In this document: positions 46,851 to 60,763 of the stretch, one piece after another | Numbering within the stretch: position 1 is the first letter of the stretch | How the letters are laid out: the number at the start of each line of letters is the position of its first letter | From: Filosporella fistucella | Taxonomy: Eukaryota; Ascomycota; Leotiomycetes; Helotiales | Assembly (NCBI GenBank): GCA_030077755.1 | Contig: JAQJZZ010000008.1 | Coordinates: forward strand, 1,116,001-1,180,000 | Length of the DNA: 64,000 nucleotides | Direction of reading: 5' to 3' | The notes under the pieces: model-generated | What the model saw: only the letters and a program-made list of their open reading frames with translations | Told to the model about the DNA's origin: nothing | Databases searched by the model: none | Made by a program: the position numbers and the translations under genes

Positions 46851-49800
46851 CATCCCTTCCTTCCACTTCCGTTCCTGTCCCTTCCCAATTAATCCTCTCC
46901 ACTCCACTCTACTCCCCTCTTTTTTCTGCTGTTAGGTTGCTTTACTCTCTTTGCTTGACCTTGCTTGGCTTTATGGAGTACCTCCATACAGTACGGAGTA
47001 CTTTGCTTTATTATCTGCAGAGCTGACGAGACAAGCATGACAAGGTTATTGGGTGCGGCTGGTGTCTGATGAGATTCCGCTGCCTGCCCGCCGCTGGCTT
47101 TCTACTCCTGTCCTGGCCCGTACTGTATGCACCTACCGCACTATGTTCCCAGAGCCAGATTCCTGCAGTTGTAGCCGTACGGAGTAGTTGCAGCATTCCC
47201 TCCTCTTCCCACTTCCCTCTCCTCTCTCCTCTCCGTCCTAAGTTCTTTCACCTCCCTACATGTTAGACTACCGTACTCCCGTACATACCGCCGTGCCCGG
47301 ACTGGTACACCCTCGCACCCAACTCGCAACACATGCATCATACAATGGCACAGCAGACCAGGGGTAGGTAGCACCAGAGCTGTTTGGTACGATACCCTAC
47401 TCGCCGCCAGTGTCTCTCTTCTTTGCTCTTTCATAGCCATTGTACCTTCTTATGTCTTCTAACATACCAATATTATGGAAATTACTCAGCCATCCTTCCA
47501 TCACATTCACCACTATGTCTGAGCCAACTACGTACCATAACTTGGCTGGGAAAAGAGCGGAGTGAGGGAAGGGAAGGGAGAACAAGCTTGCTTTGCTTGG
47601 GGTGTGTGTGTGGGTGGTGGTGGGCTGCACGCATCGCATCGCTCCCATTCCCGCTTCATTCGGCATCAGAAAACTGAAAATTTGCCGTACATCACGCGGA
47701 TGACCTGAGACAATTGCACAAACACTTCTAATCCATCCAGAAAAACTGCTGGTGGTGGTCAATTGCAACCATCATAATCAACCGCCCTTTCATCTCTTGT
47801 TTTGCACCGCAATCATTTTGATATCAGCTAAGTCACGGGAGCTGCAGCTCTAACCCCCTTTTGGACAAAGTGGTCTGTGCCCGGTAGTGAAACATTGCTG
47901 CCGATGCCGTTCCGATCGCTCGGTGATCCAGGATGATGTTGTGTGGCTGAAAGGAGCTGAGATGGAGATGAGATGATGTGCATGCAGCTGGTCGATAATG
48001 TGGCCGCACAGATTGAGGCTGGTTGGTGAGAGAGGGTTTGATTCAGCCAGGCTTGGGGTTGACCTTCAGTGAATGTCATATTGGTATATTGCGTTTTTTG
48101 AGGCTATCTCAACAATCACACCTCCCGACTAACAATCAATAGAGCATTCCATGGAACGAGAGATGGATTGCTCCTCTATTTGTTCGTGATATTCTTTTAT
48201 TTTCTCAAAGTATTCACAAACAAGTTTCGTGGTGTCGTTTGTCATTCTGCTTTTGTCGCAGCTGTAGTTCGTTTCTACGGGACCTCTCTCCTATCTATTC
48301 CGGTTCGTGGTGTACAAAGCAAACGCCATCAATGATTGACCAAAGCCTAGGATTGTAGTAATCACTCTTATTCAGTTTCCCAAAAAGGGTTTGTTACACT
48401 GTCTCAGATAATCTTCGATTTTAGGGAAGATTCAGAGGATCTATATGATCCCGAGATAACTTGACTATTTGCTAGAATTCAGAGTTTAGTGCTGCTTTTT
48501 TTCCCTGGTCACCGCGAGTCTTGTCTTACCATCCATAACAACATTGGACTGGGAGAAGTTTAGACGAACAGCCTTCTACGGAGATAGAGATATGTTGGTC
48601 CAGTGGTATATATGTCAAAATTACAGGAATTTCTTTCATGTATCTCTGGAATTCTCACATCGTTGAAATTGAGCTGTTCTCTTCCATTGAATATTCCACT
48701 CCAACAAACATTATCAGAGCACCTCTGCCTAGGGAGATCTCCATACTTCTGTATCTAACATTGCTATCTTACCATAGAATTCGAGTATATCCTCTTTCAG
48801 CAACATTGTTCACTCGCATGAACACAAATTTTCAATCTGGCGACTTCCCCTTTGGAATTGCGATATGAGTCAAAATTCTGCCAGAGTGGTTTTGACGCAC
48901 ATCGCAAGCTCAAATTGCGTAGTTGTCATAAAGCCATAGTATATCCGGAGCTTAACAACAAGTACAATTCACCCTGATTACCACGTGAGGCAACCTCGGG
49001 CAGCTCTCTCGGGAGATTTTGACGCACATCGCACTTATAGCGACGGCGTCATCATAATGTATGGTATGAATTTATGGGCTGATTGAAAATGCTTACATTT
49101 GACTAATATCAAGCGCGTGGAACAGAAGCCTCTCTCTAGTATAACAGTCTTCAGAGTTGATGTGCTGAGTGATGTAAATGAACCTATCCGCCTTCCTCAT
49201 GGACAGTTTCCAAGACATTGGAATAACATGGAATTACGTACAGTTCGATAGATGGAGGCTGTCACTGCTTCTGTATTCAGTGCCAAATTGATCGCTTCTA
49301 TGTCTTTATTTGAATAGAAGATTGAGTCTAAGCTATCTGCTTTTCTTGACACTGGGAAAACGTCCTTTATTTGATTTGTTATCAATCATGACAACTCTCG
49401 AATCCTTCTGGTTCACATTTGACACTTGGGGATCTTATCTCATATTCAATGCGGTAATAAGACTTACAGTAACACGTCGAAAAAGAATAAAATTGTTGAA
49501 ACGTGTAGATGTACTGCAGAATGTGCGAGCTTCAATATCGACCATTCCTTGCTACAAAATATTGAAGCTTCAATAATCAAAATATGAAATCATTAAGTGC
49601 TTCGTACTCAATTCAAGTATCCGACCTCACAACAGAGTACTCCACCCAAATTTTCAGCCTCCGTCATCGCCACTCGTAGTATTAGAAAGGAAGTTGAATT
49701 CCATGTTTCGATATCCAGATATACAGGCGCAGTGTCATCTGACGAGTAGTGCAACAACAATAACGAACAAGAATAACAAGTTTTGTATTCATGGGAGCCA

Positions 49801-50268
49801 TGAAAAATCAAAGCTGTGGAAGATTTACCTACTTTTTATGCAGAGTCACTTACTAAATACAATGAAATTGAATGGTGACACGGATGCCATTGCAAAGCCA
49901 GAACGGGTGATAGTCCATAGTGGTGATAGTTGAGATTTGCATACGAGCTTTCGATAACTGCTTGCAGGATTGAATGCAAAATAGACTATGGCATCGGAAG
50001 CACCGTAGTGATAAACTCCCAATTTTCCTTGAGCTTCCAAAATTTTTGATTCTTTGGAAGGAATATTCCCAGAATTTCCTTAGGTGTGAGTAAAATGAGG
50101 AGGAGAAGTGCTACCAATATCTAGCTAAGCTTAGATACTCTAGCGTATCGGGCGGCGATTTTAGTGGCCTTCCCCGTCATAACGCGCTACGAGGCGCCTA
50201 ATTTTTTTTGGGGATATCAAACCAAACAATTAAAGCCCCGCCATTCAAGCTCCTCAACCTTACGCAAG

Positions 50269-53200
50269 ATGACGAGCCTCAAACGATCTCTCGGATCTGA
50301 TCCATATGCCTCAAATATATCAAGTAAGGTCTATGTGAGATCTACAAAAAGTGGGAAGGTACAGAAAATTGTTCGCGAACTTTATCTGCGGCAAGATATT
50401 CCCTGCTCCTCCAGACTTTGCACAGCTTGCCTTTCCAATGCTCCAAGGGATGCTGCTGGCGTTTGTAAGTTTTCGTTCATTAATTGTATGCGACCAAATA
50501 TCTAACTTCCTCAGTGGCACCATTTGTTCTCTCAGAAAAGCCCGCCGCCACCAAAGCCTATCCTCAAGGGCATTACCTTGTTCCCGATACCAATGCTCTC
50601 CTCAATGCCCTCGATCTCTTCGAACAAACCTCTGCTTTCTACGATGTGGTGATTCTTCAAACAGTGCTAGAAGAATTGCGGAATCGCTCGTTACCTCTCT
50701 ACAACCGCCTTATTGGACTTACAAAAAGTGAGGAAAAGAGGTTCTACGTTTTCTTCAATGATTTCAGGTTAGAAACATACGTTGTTCGGGATGCTGGCGA
50801 ATCAATAAACGATAGAAATGATAGAGCTGTCAGGAGGGCAGTCAAATGGTACAGCGAACATCTTTTGCAGGCCGTCAAGGCCGCTGGAGGACGTTCGAAG
50901 AATGTACCTGCAGTGGTTATGCTGAGTGATGATAAAGAAAATCTCAAAAAGGCAAAACGGGATGGAATAGAAGCTGCATCTCTGAGCAAATATGTCAGCG
51001 GTCTGGAAAATGCTGATCGACTTCTGGATATGATTAGTGTTGCTGAAGAGGCACGAGAATTGAAAGATGCACGAACTACAGCAAACGCAAACTTATATCC
51101 GGATCACTGGACTGTATCAAAGATGCTGACTGGAGTTCAAAATGGTACTCTTCATCAAGGAAAGTTTCATGTTTCGACGTACAATTATCTTGAAGGTTCT
51201 GTCCATGTGTCCGCGTTCGATAAACCACTTTTGATCCTAGGAAGAGAAAATATGAACAGAGCGGTACAGGATGATAGTGTTGTTATCGAAGTACTTCCAA
51301 AAGACCAGTGGAAGACACCCTCAACCAAAATTATTGAGGAAGAATCAATGAACAAGGACGAAAATGCAGATGCCGAGGAAGGCGAAGCTGTCATCACGGA
51401 GAAGGAGCGGAAAGCATTACAGGACGAGGTTAAGAAGGTTCACAGTAAAAGTTCAGAGGGACGGCCACAGCCTACAGCTCGAGTGGTTGGTATCTTGAAG
51501 AGGAATTGGAGGCAATATGTTGGACATGTGGATGAGGCCTCCGTAGGCCAGGCATCGAAAGAAAGCCGGAAGCAACAAACAGTATTCTTGGTACCTATGG
51601 ACAAGAGGATACCAAAAATCAGAATCAAGACCAGGCAAGCTGGTGAGATTGTTGGCAAGCGTGTTTTAGTCACCATCGATTCTTGGAACCGAGATACACG
51701 GTACCCAAGCGGTCACTTTGTGCGGTCTCTGGGTGACCTTGAAACCAAAGCTGCGGAGACAGAAGCTTTGTTACTAGAGTATGATGTTCAATATCGTCCT
51801 TTCCCAAAGGCAGTGTTGGACTGCTTACCTGCTGAAGGCCACGATTGGAAAGTCCCTGCAAGTACAGAGGACTCTGGATGGAAAGATAGACGGGATCTTC
51901 GAGACCTACAAATATGTAGTATCGACCCTATTGGTTGCCAGGACATCGACGACGCCTTGCACGCCCGACCACTACCGAACGGAAATTATGAAATCGGCGT
52001 ACATATTGCAGACGTTTCGCATTTCGTCAAACCTAACAATGCCATGGATTCAGAAGCTAGCATACGAGGTACAACGGTATATCTAGTCGACAAACGTATC
52101 GACATGTTACCAATGCTTCTCGGAACAGATTTATGCTCCCTGAAGCCATATGTTGAACGTTACGCCTTCTCAGTTATTTGGGAAATTACACCTGACGCTG
52201 ACATTGTCAATGTGGATTTTACAAAATCTGTGATCAAGTCACGAGAAGCTTTCAGTTATGAGCAAGCCCAACTCCGTGTTGATGATGCCTCTCAGCAAGA
52301 TGACTTGACCAAGAATATCCGGACTCTCCTTGCTCTTTCCAAAAAGTTCAAGCAAAAGCGTATGGATGCTGGCGCTTTGAGTTTATCATCTCCTGAAGTC
52401 AGAGTCGAAACAGAGTCCGAGACATCTGATCCTATAGACGTCAAAGTGAAGAAGCATTTGGATACAATGTCACTTGTGGAAGAGTTCATGTTACTAGCCA
52501 ACACAACTGTTGCTGCTAAGATCTACGATGCTTTCCCTCAGACTGCAATGCTCAGACGCCATCCGGCTCCACCAAAAGAGAACTTCGAAGAGCTTTCAAA
52601 CCAATTAAAGGCAAAGAAGGGCCTTGAAATACGAACGTCCTCTTCGAAGGAGCTGGCAAACTCCCTCGACGAGTGTATTGACCCAAATGAACCATTCTTC
52701 AACACGATCGTCCGTATCATGGCGACGCGTTGCATGCGACCCGCCGAGTATTTCTGCTCCGGTACACAAGCATATCCCGAATTCAGACATTACGGTCTGG
52801 CATCAGAAATCTATACGCATTTCACGTCTCCTATCCGTCGATACGCAGATTTAGTAGCACACAGGCAACTTGCCGCGGCTATCGATTACGAGCCAATTGA
52901 TCCCAGTGTACGGAGTCAAGGCAAATTGGAGGTTGTTTGCAAGAACATCAATGTTCGTCACCGTAATGCTCAACAAGCTGGTCGTGCATCAGTAGAGTAC
53001 TATGTCGGGCAAGCCCTCAAGGGCAAGGTTGTGGAGGAAGAAGGCTTCGTGGTCAAGATCTTTTCCAATGGTTTCGTTGTCTTCGTTCCAAGATTCGGAA
53101 TTGAGAGCTTGATTCGATTGAGAGATCTAGCCGATGAAGAACCTGAGAGTGTATTTGACCCCGAGAACTACATCTTGAAGGCCAGTGGTAGTAGGGAAGT

Positions 53201-53309
53201 GGAGGTAGAGCTATTTGCAAAGGTTGTGGTGAGGATCAGTGATGTTGTAGAGGAGAGTACCGGAAAGAGGAAAGTAAAGCTGGAGTTGGTCAAAACAGGA
53301 GGCAAATAG
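50269..53309 (+). CDS. DIS3: Exosome exonuclease RRP44/DIS3
   Basis: Two exons (50269-50464, 50515-53309) encode 996 residues. The N-terminal CR3 Cys motif is present (Cys46, Cys51, Cys54; IPCSSRLCTAC). The PIN endonuclease domain follows (VPDTNALLNALDLFE, with Asp90; MLSDDKENLKKAKRDGI). Cold-shock domains come next, then the RNB exonuclease domain with DPIGCQDIDDALHARPLPNG, which holds the four metal-binding aspartates, and HFTSPIRRYADLVAHRQLAA. A C-terminal S1 domain ends the protein. This is the catalytic subunit of the nuclear and cytoplasmic exosome, degrading RNA 3'-5'. Both nuclease sites look intact. The intron has a GTAAGT donor and joins AAGV to LAPFVLSEK in frame. Confidence 0.97.
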
Positions 53310-54254
53310 ATAGAAGTATGTACGATTTACGAATGATACCATGTTCCCAATTACAGTCCAAATTTGGAGAGTCCCCAGAGTCCAGCGTGAACCTTCATAC
53401 CTATGAATGTTCTCTCGACTCTTTTATCCCTTTTTGCATGGCGTTTGCCCTTCCTAGCCTGCCATCCCTTTCCCCTTATCTTACACGATTCTGTTACGCG
53501 TGGCTTTTGGATGAGCAATACATATCAAAAGCATTCTTGATCGTAGGGCCTGAGGCGCACTTATTTTTGGGAGTGTTAGTGATATGGGTCATGAGCTCTC
53601 CCATCAATTATTTTAATACGTTTGATAATATATGCTTTTTCCGTATCCACACCTAATCTCTGTAGGTGACTTTCACAAGAAAGATATGTATGGAAATCCG
53701 CTGAGCAGCGTTTGCGAAGCTGGGCACACCAGTTGGGCTCATGTTTACAGACAATCAACTACTCTGCCTTATGCTATGGTCACTATCTCAAGATCTGCAT
53801 GTTTCCAACTCCTACGTTTTGTTCTGGACCGCAATTTTGGTCTTCATCATCGGTCTTTCCTTGGGCGTATTTAGGGTTTCTACACTGCACCCTTTCGTTT
53901 TCTTGGGGTATGGCTTTCGTGTGTTCGTGATGCTTTCTTACACCCTCTATTTCGTTGCTGTCTCTACACTTTCCTTCTGCGCCATAGAAATTACTTCCTT
54001 CCCCATCAAAAGCCCATTCCGTATGTCAGGCTTAAGTGTTGAAGTTCGGATGTTGGAATATTGTTGACTCAATCAATGCAACAATAATAATGATTAATGT
54101 TGAAAACCAACCCTACTTCCGCCAGGAAATGTTTCGAAGCAAAGAAATAATGGGCTGGCCGCAGCACAGAATTACAGACAACCTGAATTATGTTTCATAT
54201 CCTACACCAGGCCAAGTCCCTATGTACAAGTTTTTCCCCTCCAACACCTAAACC
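53310..54254. other. Convergent intergenic region
   Basis: About 945 bp between the DIS3 and mannosidase 3' ends. A hydrophobic frame at 53741-54067 is probably chance from T-rich sequence. Confidence 0.4.
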
Positions 54255-56590
<2,336 letters not shown>

Positions 56591-57167
56591 CGAATTGGTG
56601 CAACCATTATTTAAGGAGCGACTGGGCGAACAGCAACGAGCAATAGGAAGAAATGGTTATTACCTTTTGAAGCTCTGTACACGCTGTCTACAATTCGATG
56701 CCTTGGCCAAGCCAGGGCTGCTTAGCGAGGCGGGCTATGAGCTGAAATGTTCAGCCTTGTGGTTAGACAATCCTCATTGGTCTGTGTCTGGATTGTGAAA
56801 AGAGAAATGATCAATGTGAGTCGTTTGATTTGATCAAGATAGGAGTTCAATATTTACTGAAACTTCATAGCTTGCCTTGATGAAGTCTCAAGTGAGTGAT
56901 TGGTGAACTTCAAAGTCGTGGATTTAGCTTTTCAATTCTGTGTAACCTTTCCCATATCATCTTCCTTTGATAATTAGATTGTCAAGGGGTCGAAGTAGTT
57001 GCATAGAGTGTCACCTTGGAGCTTAAGGAATGTCCAGCTCCACACACTAAACACCGCACTTGGTAGACCTCTTCCTATTGCGCAATACTTCCCAGAAAAT
57101 TCGAAGATCAGTCTCAAGAGCCTCCAAGGCTTGTTAGGTTGTTGTAAAGTACACTCGTCCCATCTTG
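56591..57167. promoter_or_regulatory. Divergent mannosidase / ATG10 intergenic region
   Basis: About 577 bp between divergent starts. No specific element recognised. Confidence 0.4.
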
Positions 57168-58045
57168 ATGCCAACCACAATGGCTCATCATGATGACTAT
57201 CGGCATTGGCCATTCTTAAATGAAGACGAGTTTGAGCTTGCTTGTGCATATTTTGACCAGAAGTACATGAAAGCAAAATTAGGCCCTACTCGACAGATTT
57301 TCAAGATTCGCTGCCGCCGAACTCTCACAACAGGAAGATCTCATATTGAGATTCTTCGGCTTTTGCAGCTACCTGAAGATGAAGATGATTTGTCATTGGC
57401 GCTTGGAAAGCTAAGTGGATTTGGTGAAACAGGCACGGGAAATGATGCAATGGATACTACTGATGAAGACGGAGACCAGGTTTGTCTTTTGCCACAAAAC
57501 ACAATTTAAGTCATGGGATAGCATTTGACAGTATTAGGAAGCTCTTCGCTCAGAACCAAAGAGCCTATGGCACGGCAATGGCAATGGTGATCCTCCTGGC
57601 TATAGCCTCTACTCGCACCAACCATACGTGACTTACGAGATACATTTGCATCCAACTTACAGCATGCCTACTTTGTGGTTTACACTACATGACCTTCCCA
57701 TGGGAGAGCCAACATTTGATTTAGAAGCGGTCTATAGGTATCTTGTGCCCCCAGAGTATAAGAGTATGCTCCGAGCCGCAGGAATTATGGGAGGAGTTTC
57801 AGCTGCGGTAAGTGCTCATTTGCTCAATGGTGTGGCAGACTTAGAGAGCTTGACACTGACAACAATAGCCACATCCACTTACTGATATCCCAGCCTTCTT
57901 CATTCATCCGTGCCAGACCAAGGAAGCAATGGAGGAATTTGATGTTCCGGTAAAGGATTACCTCATGGTTTGGATTGGATTAGTAGGAGGATGTGTGGGA
58001 TTATGGGTACCTCCTGAAATGGCAATGGTGGATGGAGAGAATTAG
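57168..58045 (+). CDS. ATG10: Autophagy E2-like conjugating enzyme ATG10
   Basis: Three exons (57168-57479, 57538-57807, 57869-58045) give 252 residues. The E2-like fold shows as the N-terminal FLNEDEFELACAYFDQKY, then YVTYEIHLHPTYSMPTLWFT and LHDLPMGEPTFDLEAVYRYL. The active-site block PAFFIHPCQTKEAM places the catalytic Cys at about residue 209. ATG10 transfers ATG12 to ATG5 during autophagosome formation. The conserved ATG3 features (a long flexible insert and C-terminal LIR) are absent, which favours ATG10 over ATG3. An acidic linker (DAMDTTDEDGDQ) lies before the first junction. All three exons are in phase 0. The start is the first of two nearby ATGs. Confidence 0.88.
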
Positions 58046-58236
58046 AAAATCGTAGTGATACCACAACATTCGCGCATGGAGAAAGTATAGCGAGAATGAC
58101 GTGCGTGTGATTTTATCGTTATTTCACCTATAATTGTCTTTCCAGACTGGGTATGCAACTTTTTGCCCGGGAACGCCGAATCATCATTCACAGGATTACC
58201 TCCAACTCCGAAGCGCCTTGAAATGTGTAATGCCAT

Positions 58237-58964
58237 CTATTCATCATCACTGTCCTCATCCATAGCAACATCTCCTTCGCTGTCCTCTTCTGGCTCAGAT
58301 TCTTCGTCTCTCCTCCTTTTTTGACCGGCTACGCTTGTCGTTGGGCTTCTTGCGTCCTCCATAGGATGGTCTGCAGTGGCCGGTGGCTTCAGGCCTCCAG
58401 TGGGAGCCGTGGTGGTTGTAGTCGACGAAGGAGGGGCGTTGAAAATACTTTGCTGTAGTTCTGTCGCTGTGACAGCACCTGCGGCCGCAGCAGGCATCTT
58501 GAAAGTCCCATCTAGTTTTGCAATAGTGTCGGACTTTGACTTGGCATATTGAATTTGCTAGAACCGACACTCAGCAAAACGTTCCACATATTAGATCAGA
58601 GGCACACACCATTTCTTTCCCAAAAAATTCAAACCCTTGTAATGCTCGCATAGCCTGAGTCGCGGTCTGTATATCTCTGAAAACAATGTGCGCCTGACCT
58701 CTCATCTTCATCGTCCGCAGAGCGACAACATCGAGTACTGGGCCATACGTAGAAAACAACATGTAGAGCGAGATGCGCAAGTCTGCTTTTTGAATCTTTG
58801 AGGATGGTAAATTTGTGACATATAGGGTCTGATTTGGGGCGAATGAAGGCACATTCCCAGCTGGCTTACGGGCACCTGCTTGTCCTGGAGCTTTCTTTTG
58901 CTACTCAAATCAGTAATTGTGGTGGCTATTGAGTTATACTCGGAACTTACAGAGACTTGCGCCA
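58237..58964 (-). CDS. U1A/U2B''-type RRM protein (fungal U2 snRNP B'')
   Basis: Three exons (58964-58950, 58900-58610, 58557-58237) give 208 residues. The first coding exon holds only MAQVS. One RRM follows: RNP2 is LYVTNLP and RNP1 is RGQAHIVF, flanked by ADLRISLYMLFSTYGPVLDV and ALQGFEFFGKEMQIQYAKSK. These are diagnostic of the U1A/U2B''/SNF family. The tail is Thr/Ala-rich and then acidic (EEDSEGDVAMDEDSDDE) after a basic KRRRDEE. Fungal proteins with a single RRM of this type bind U2 snRNA stem-loop IV with U2A'. Whether it also serves as U1A is unclear. The second intron begins with a weaker GTGTGT donor. It is divergent from ARPC1. Confidence 0.88.
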
Positions 58965-59253
58965 TATTTGTGTCTTGACCCGGTTCTAGAATCAATTGTA
59001 GAGAGTCAGGCTCCTGTGTTGTAACGTCGACGCGATTGTGAATGCTCGAATTCAACTGCTACCTTGGTGCCTTTGAATTCTATATCGAAATCAAGAACGC
59101 CAAGATTTTAGCTTTGTCGTGGGGGCTAAAAGCCGACCCCACCACCCCTCGAACATCACCACGAAGTTGTCGTCAGCCTCTTCCTCTTCCATTTCCCACA
59201 CCAAGACACCCTTGATAGTGGAGAGCTACTCCTATCAAGTCACAACATTCAAA
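58965..59253. promoter_or_regulatory. Divergent U2B'' / ARPC1 promoter region
   Basis: About 290 bp between start codons, with a C/A-rich leader before ARPC1. Confidence 0.4.
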
Positions 59254-60436
59254 ATGGCTGCTCCAGAGGTTCATCATTTATTTCACCACCCAATCGCCGA
59301 TCATTCTTTCTCTGCCGACAAACAGATGTTGGCTGTTGCACGAGATACCAGTGTTGAGCTTTACGGACGCACAGGCAATGGATTCAAGCTTAAGGATGAA
59401 CTGAAGGGTCATGATAAGACGGTTACGAGTGTCGATATTGCACTCCAGAGTGGCAGAATTGTGACATGCTCGCAGGGTTGGTGATCTGGCTCCAGACAAA
59501 CTTCACAACTAATTCAGATAGACCGAAATGCCTTGGTGTGGGAACCATCTCCTACTGGGTACAAACCAACATTGGTCCTTCTCCGAATCAATCGTGCCGC
59601 CACATTCGTGAGATGGTCGCCATCCGAGACCAAATTTGCTGTAGGATCCGGAGCCAGAGTTATTGCCATTTGCTATTTCGAGGAGGAGAATGATTGGTGG
59701 GTGTCGAAGCACATCAAGAAGCCCATTCGCAGCACAATTACGACTGTGGCATGGCACCCGAACTCTGTCTTATTGGCAGCTGGATCTACAGATGCTCATG
59801 CCAGGGTATTCTCGAGCTTTATCAAGGGTGTGGATACTAGACCCGAGGCAGGAGTATGGGGAGAGAGGTTGCCTTTCAACACTGTCTGCGGGGAGTATCT
59901 GAATAACTCGGCTGGATGGGTTCATGCCGTCTCATTCTCTCCAAGTGGTGATGCCCTTGCCTTTGCCGCTCATGACAGCAGCATTACGGTCGTTTATCCT
60001 AATGGTGCTGATCAGCCTCCTAGAGCTGTTGTGAGTGTAAGTACTCAAGTTCTACCTTTCATGAGTCTCATTTGGAATGGTGAGAGTGAGATTATCGCTG
60101 CGGGGTATGATTGTGAAGCTTTCCGATTCCAGGGTAACGAGGGTGGATGGCAACTTACAGGCTCCTTAGAGTCGAAGGGGCGTCCTGGAGCAGGAGCTGA
60201 ACGAGAAGAGTCAGCCTTCAATATGTTCAAGCAGATGGACTTGAAAGGCAAAACAAAGGATGATACTCAACTTAAGACTGTGCATCAAAACACAATCAGC
60301 ACGATCCGTGTCTATGAAGGCTCGGGTGGTGCAGTACGGAAGTTTAGCAGTAAGTACATGTCTTCAAATGGTTGACAAATACTAATCTTTATTAGCGAGT
60401 GGTGTTGATGGAAGAATTGTCATTTGGAATGCCTAG
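59254..60436 (+). CDS. ARP2/3 complex subunit ARPC1 (Arc40/Sop2)
   Basis: Three exons (59254-59476, 59522-60349, 60396-60436) encode 363 residues, a WD40 propeller. Blades show at MAAPEVHHLFHHPIADHSFS, KGHDKTVTSVDIALQSGRIV, QDRNALVWEPSPTGYKPTLV, FVRWSPSETKFAVGSGARVI, TTVAWHPNSVLLAAGSTDAH and WVHAVSFSPSGDALAFAAHD. The variable insert carrying the ARPC1 actin-contact helix follows the blades (REESAFNMFKQMDLKGK). It ends HQNTISTIRVYE and SGVDGRIVIWNA. ARPC1 is a core subunit of the actin-nucleating ARP2/3 complex. The first intron uses the ATAG acceptor at 59521; the nearer CAG three bases upstream would break the SQDRNALVW block. The last exon is 41 nt. Confidence 0.94.
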
Positions 60437-60763
60437 AGGTAGAAATAATGAAATCAGATTCTGTTTCATATCCTTTTCACCGGGTTTCTAGCTTTTGGCG
60501 ACCTTTTATTTCCAAGCTTACGGCGCACTGTTTCATTTTCTAAAACTGCTTTAGCCTCTGAATGATATATTCTAGAATGTCCCTGGCAAGATCCAACTTC
60601 ATCTCATTCTACCTACTCTCTTGGAAGAACAGCAGGTACATAAACCTGAAAACCAACCAAAGCGTTCCATTTCTTCTTGCTCCAATCTCCATTTTGCAAC
60701 AGGCACTCGTCAACAATACTTCGCGCAACTTGCAATTTGCAAACGCCAATCACCATTCTCAGA

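Larger units (their letters stand above)
45583..50268. other. Gene-poor, low-complexity region of about 4.7 kb
   Basis: This is the longest gap in a dense window. The first 1.9 kb, next to NHP6, is full of short repeats and GTAC-containing words (for instance 46976-47000, 47177-47187, 47268-47285). It also holds a G-run tract, and is C/T-rich towards 46900 and 47200-47250. From about 48 kb it becomes AT-rich and unremarkable. The open frames within it have compositionally biased products and no conserved features. It may hold long NHP6 regulatory sequence or noncoding transcripts. Confidence 0.45.

Noticed and set aside
53741..54067. 108-residue hydrophobic plus-strand frame
   Set aside because: Hydrophobicity comes from T-rich sequence. 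Several overlapping frames in the same stretch look alike and none has splice or homology support.
60677..60763. N-terminal extension of the 404-residue protein
   Set aside because: It begins with TTG and has no ATG, so the ATG at 60764 is preferred.
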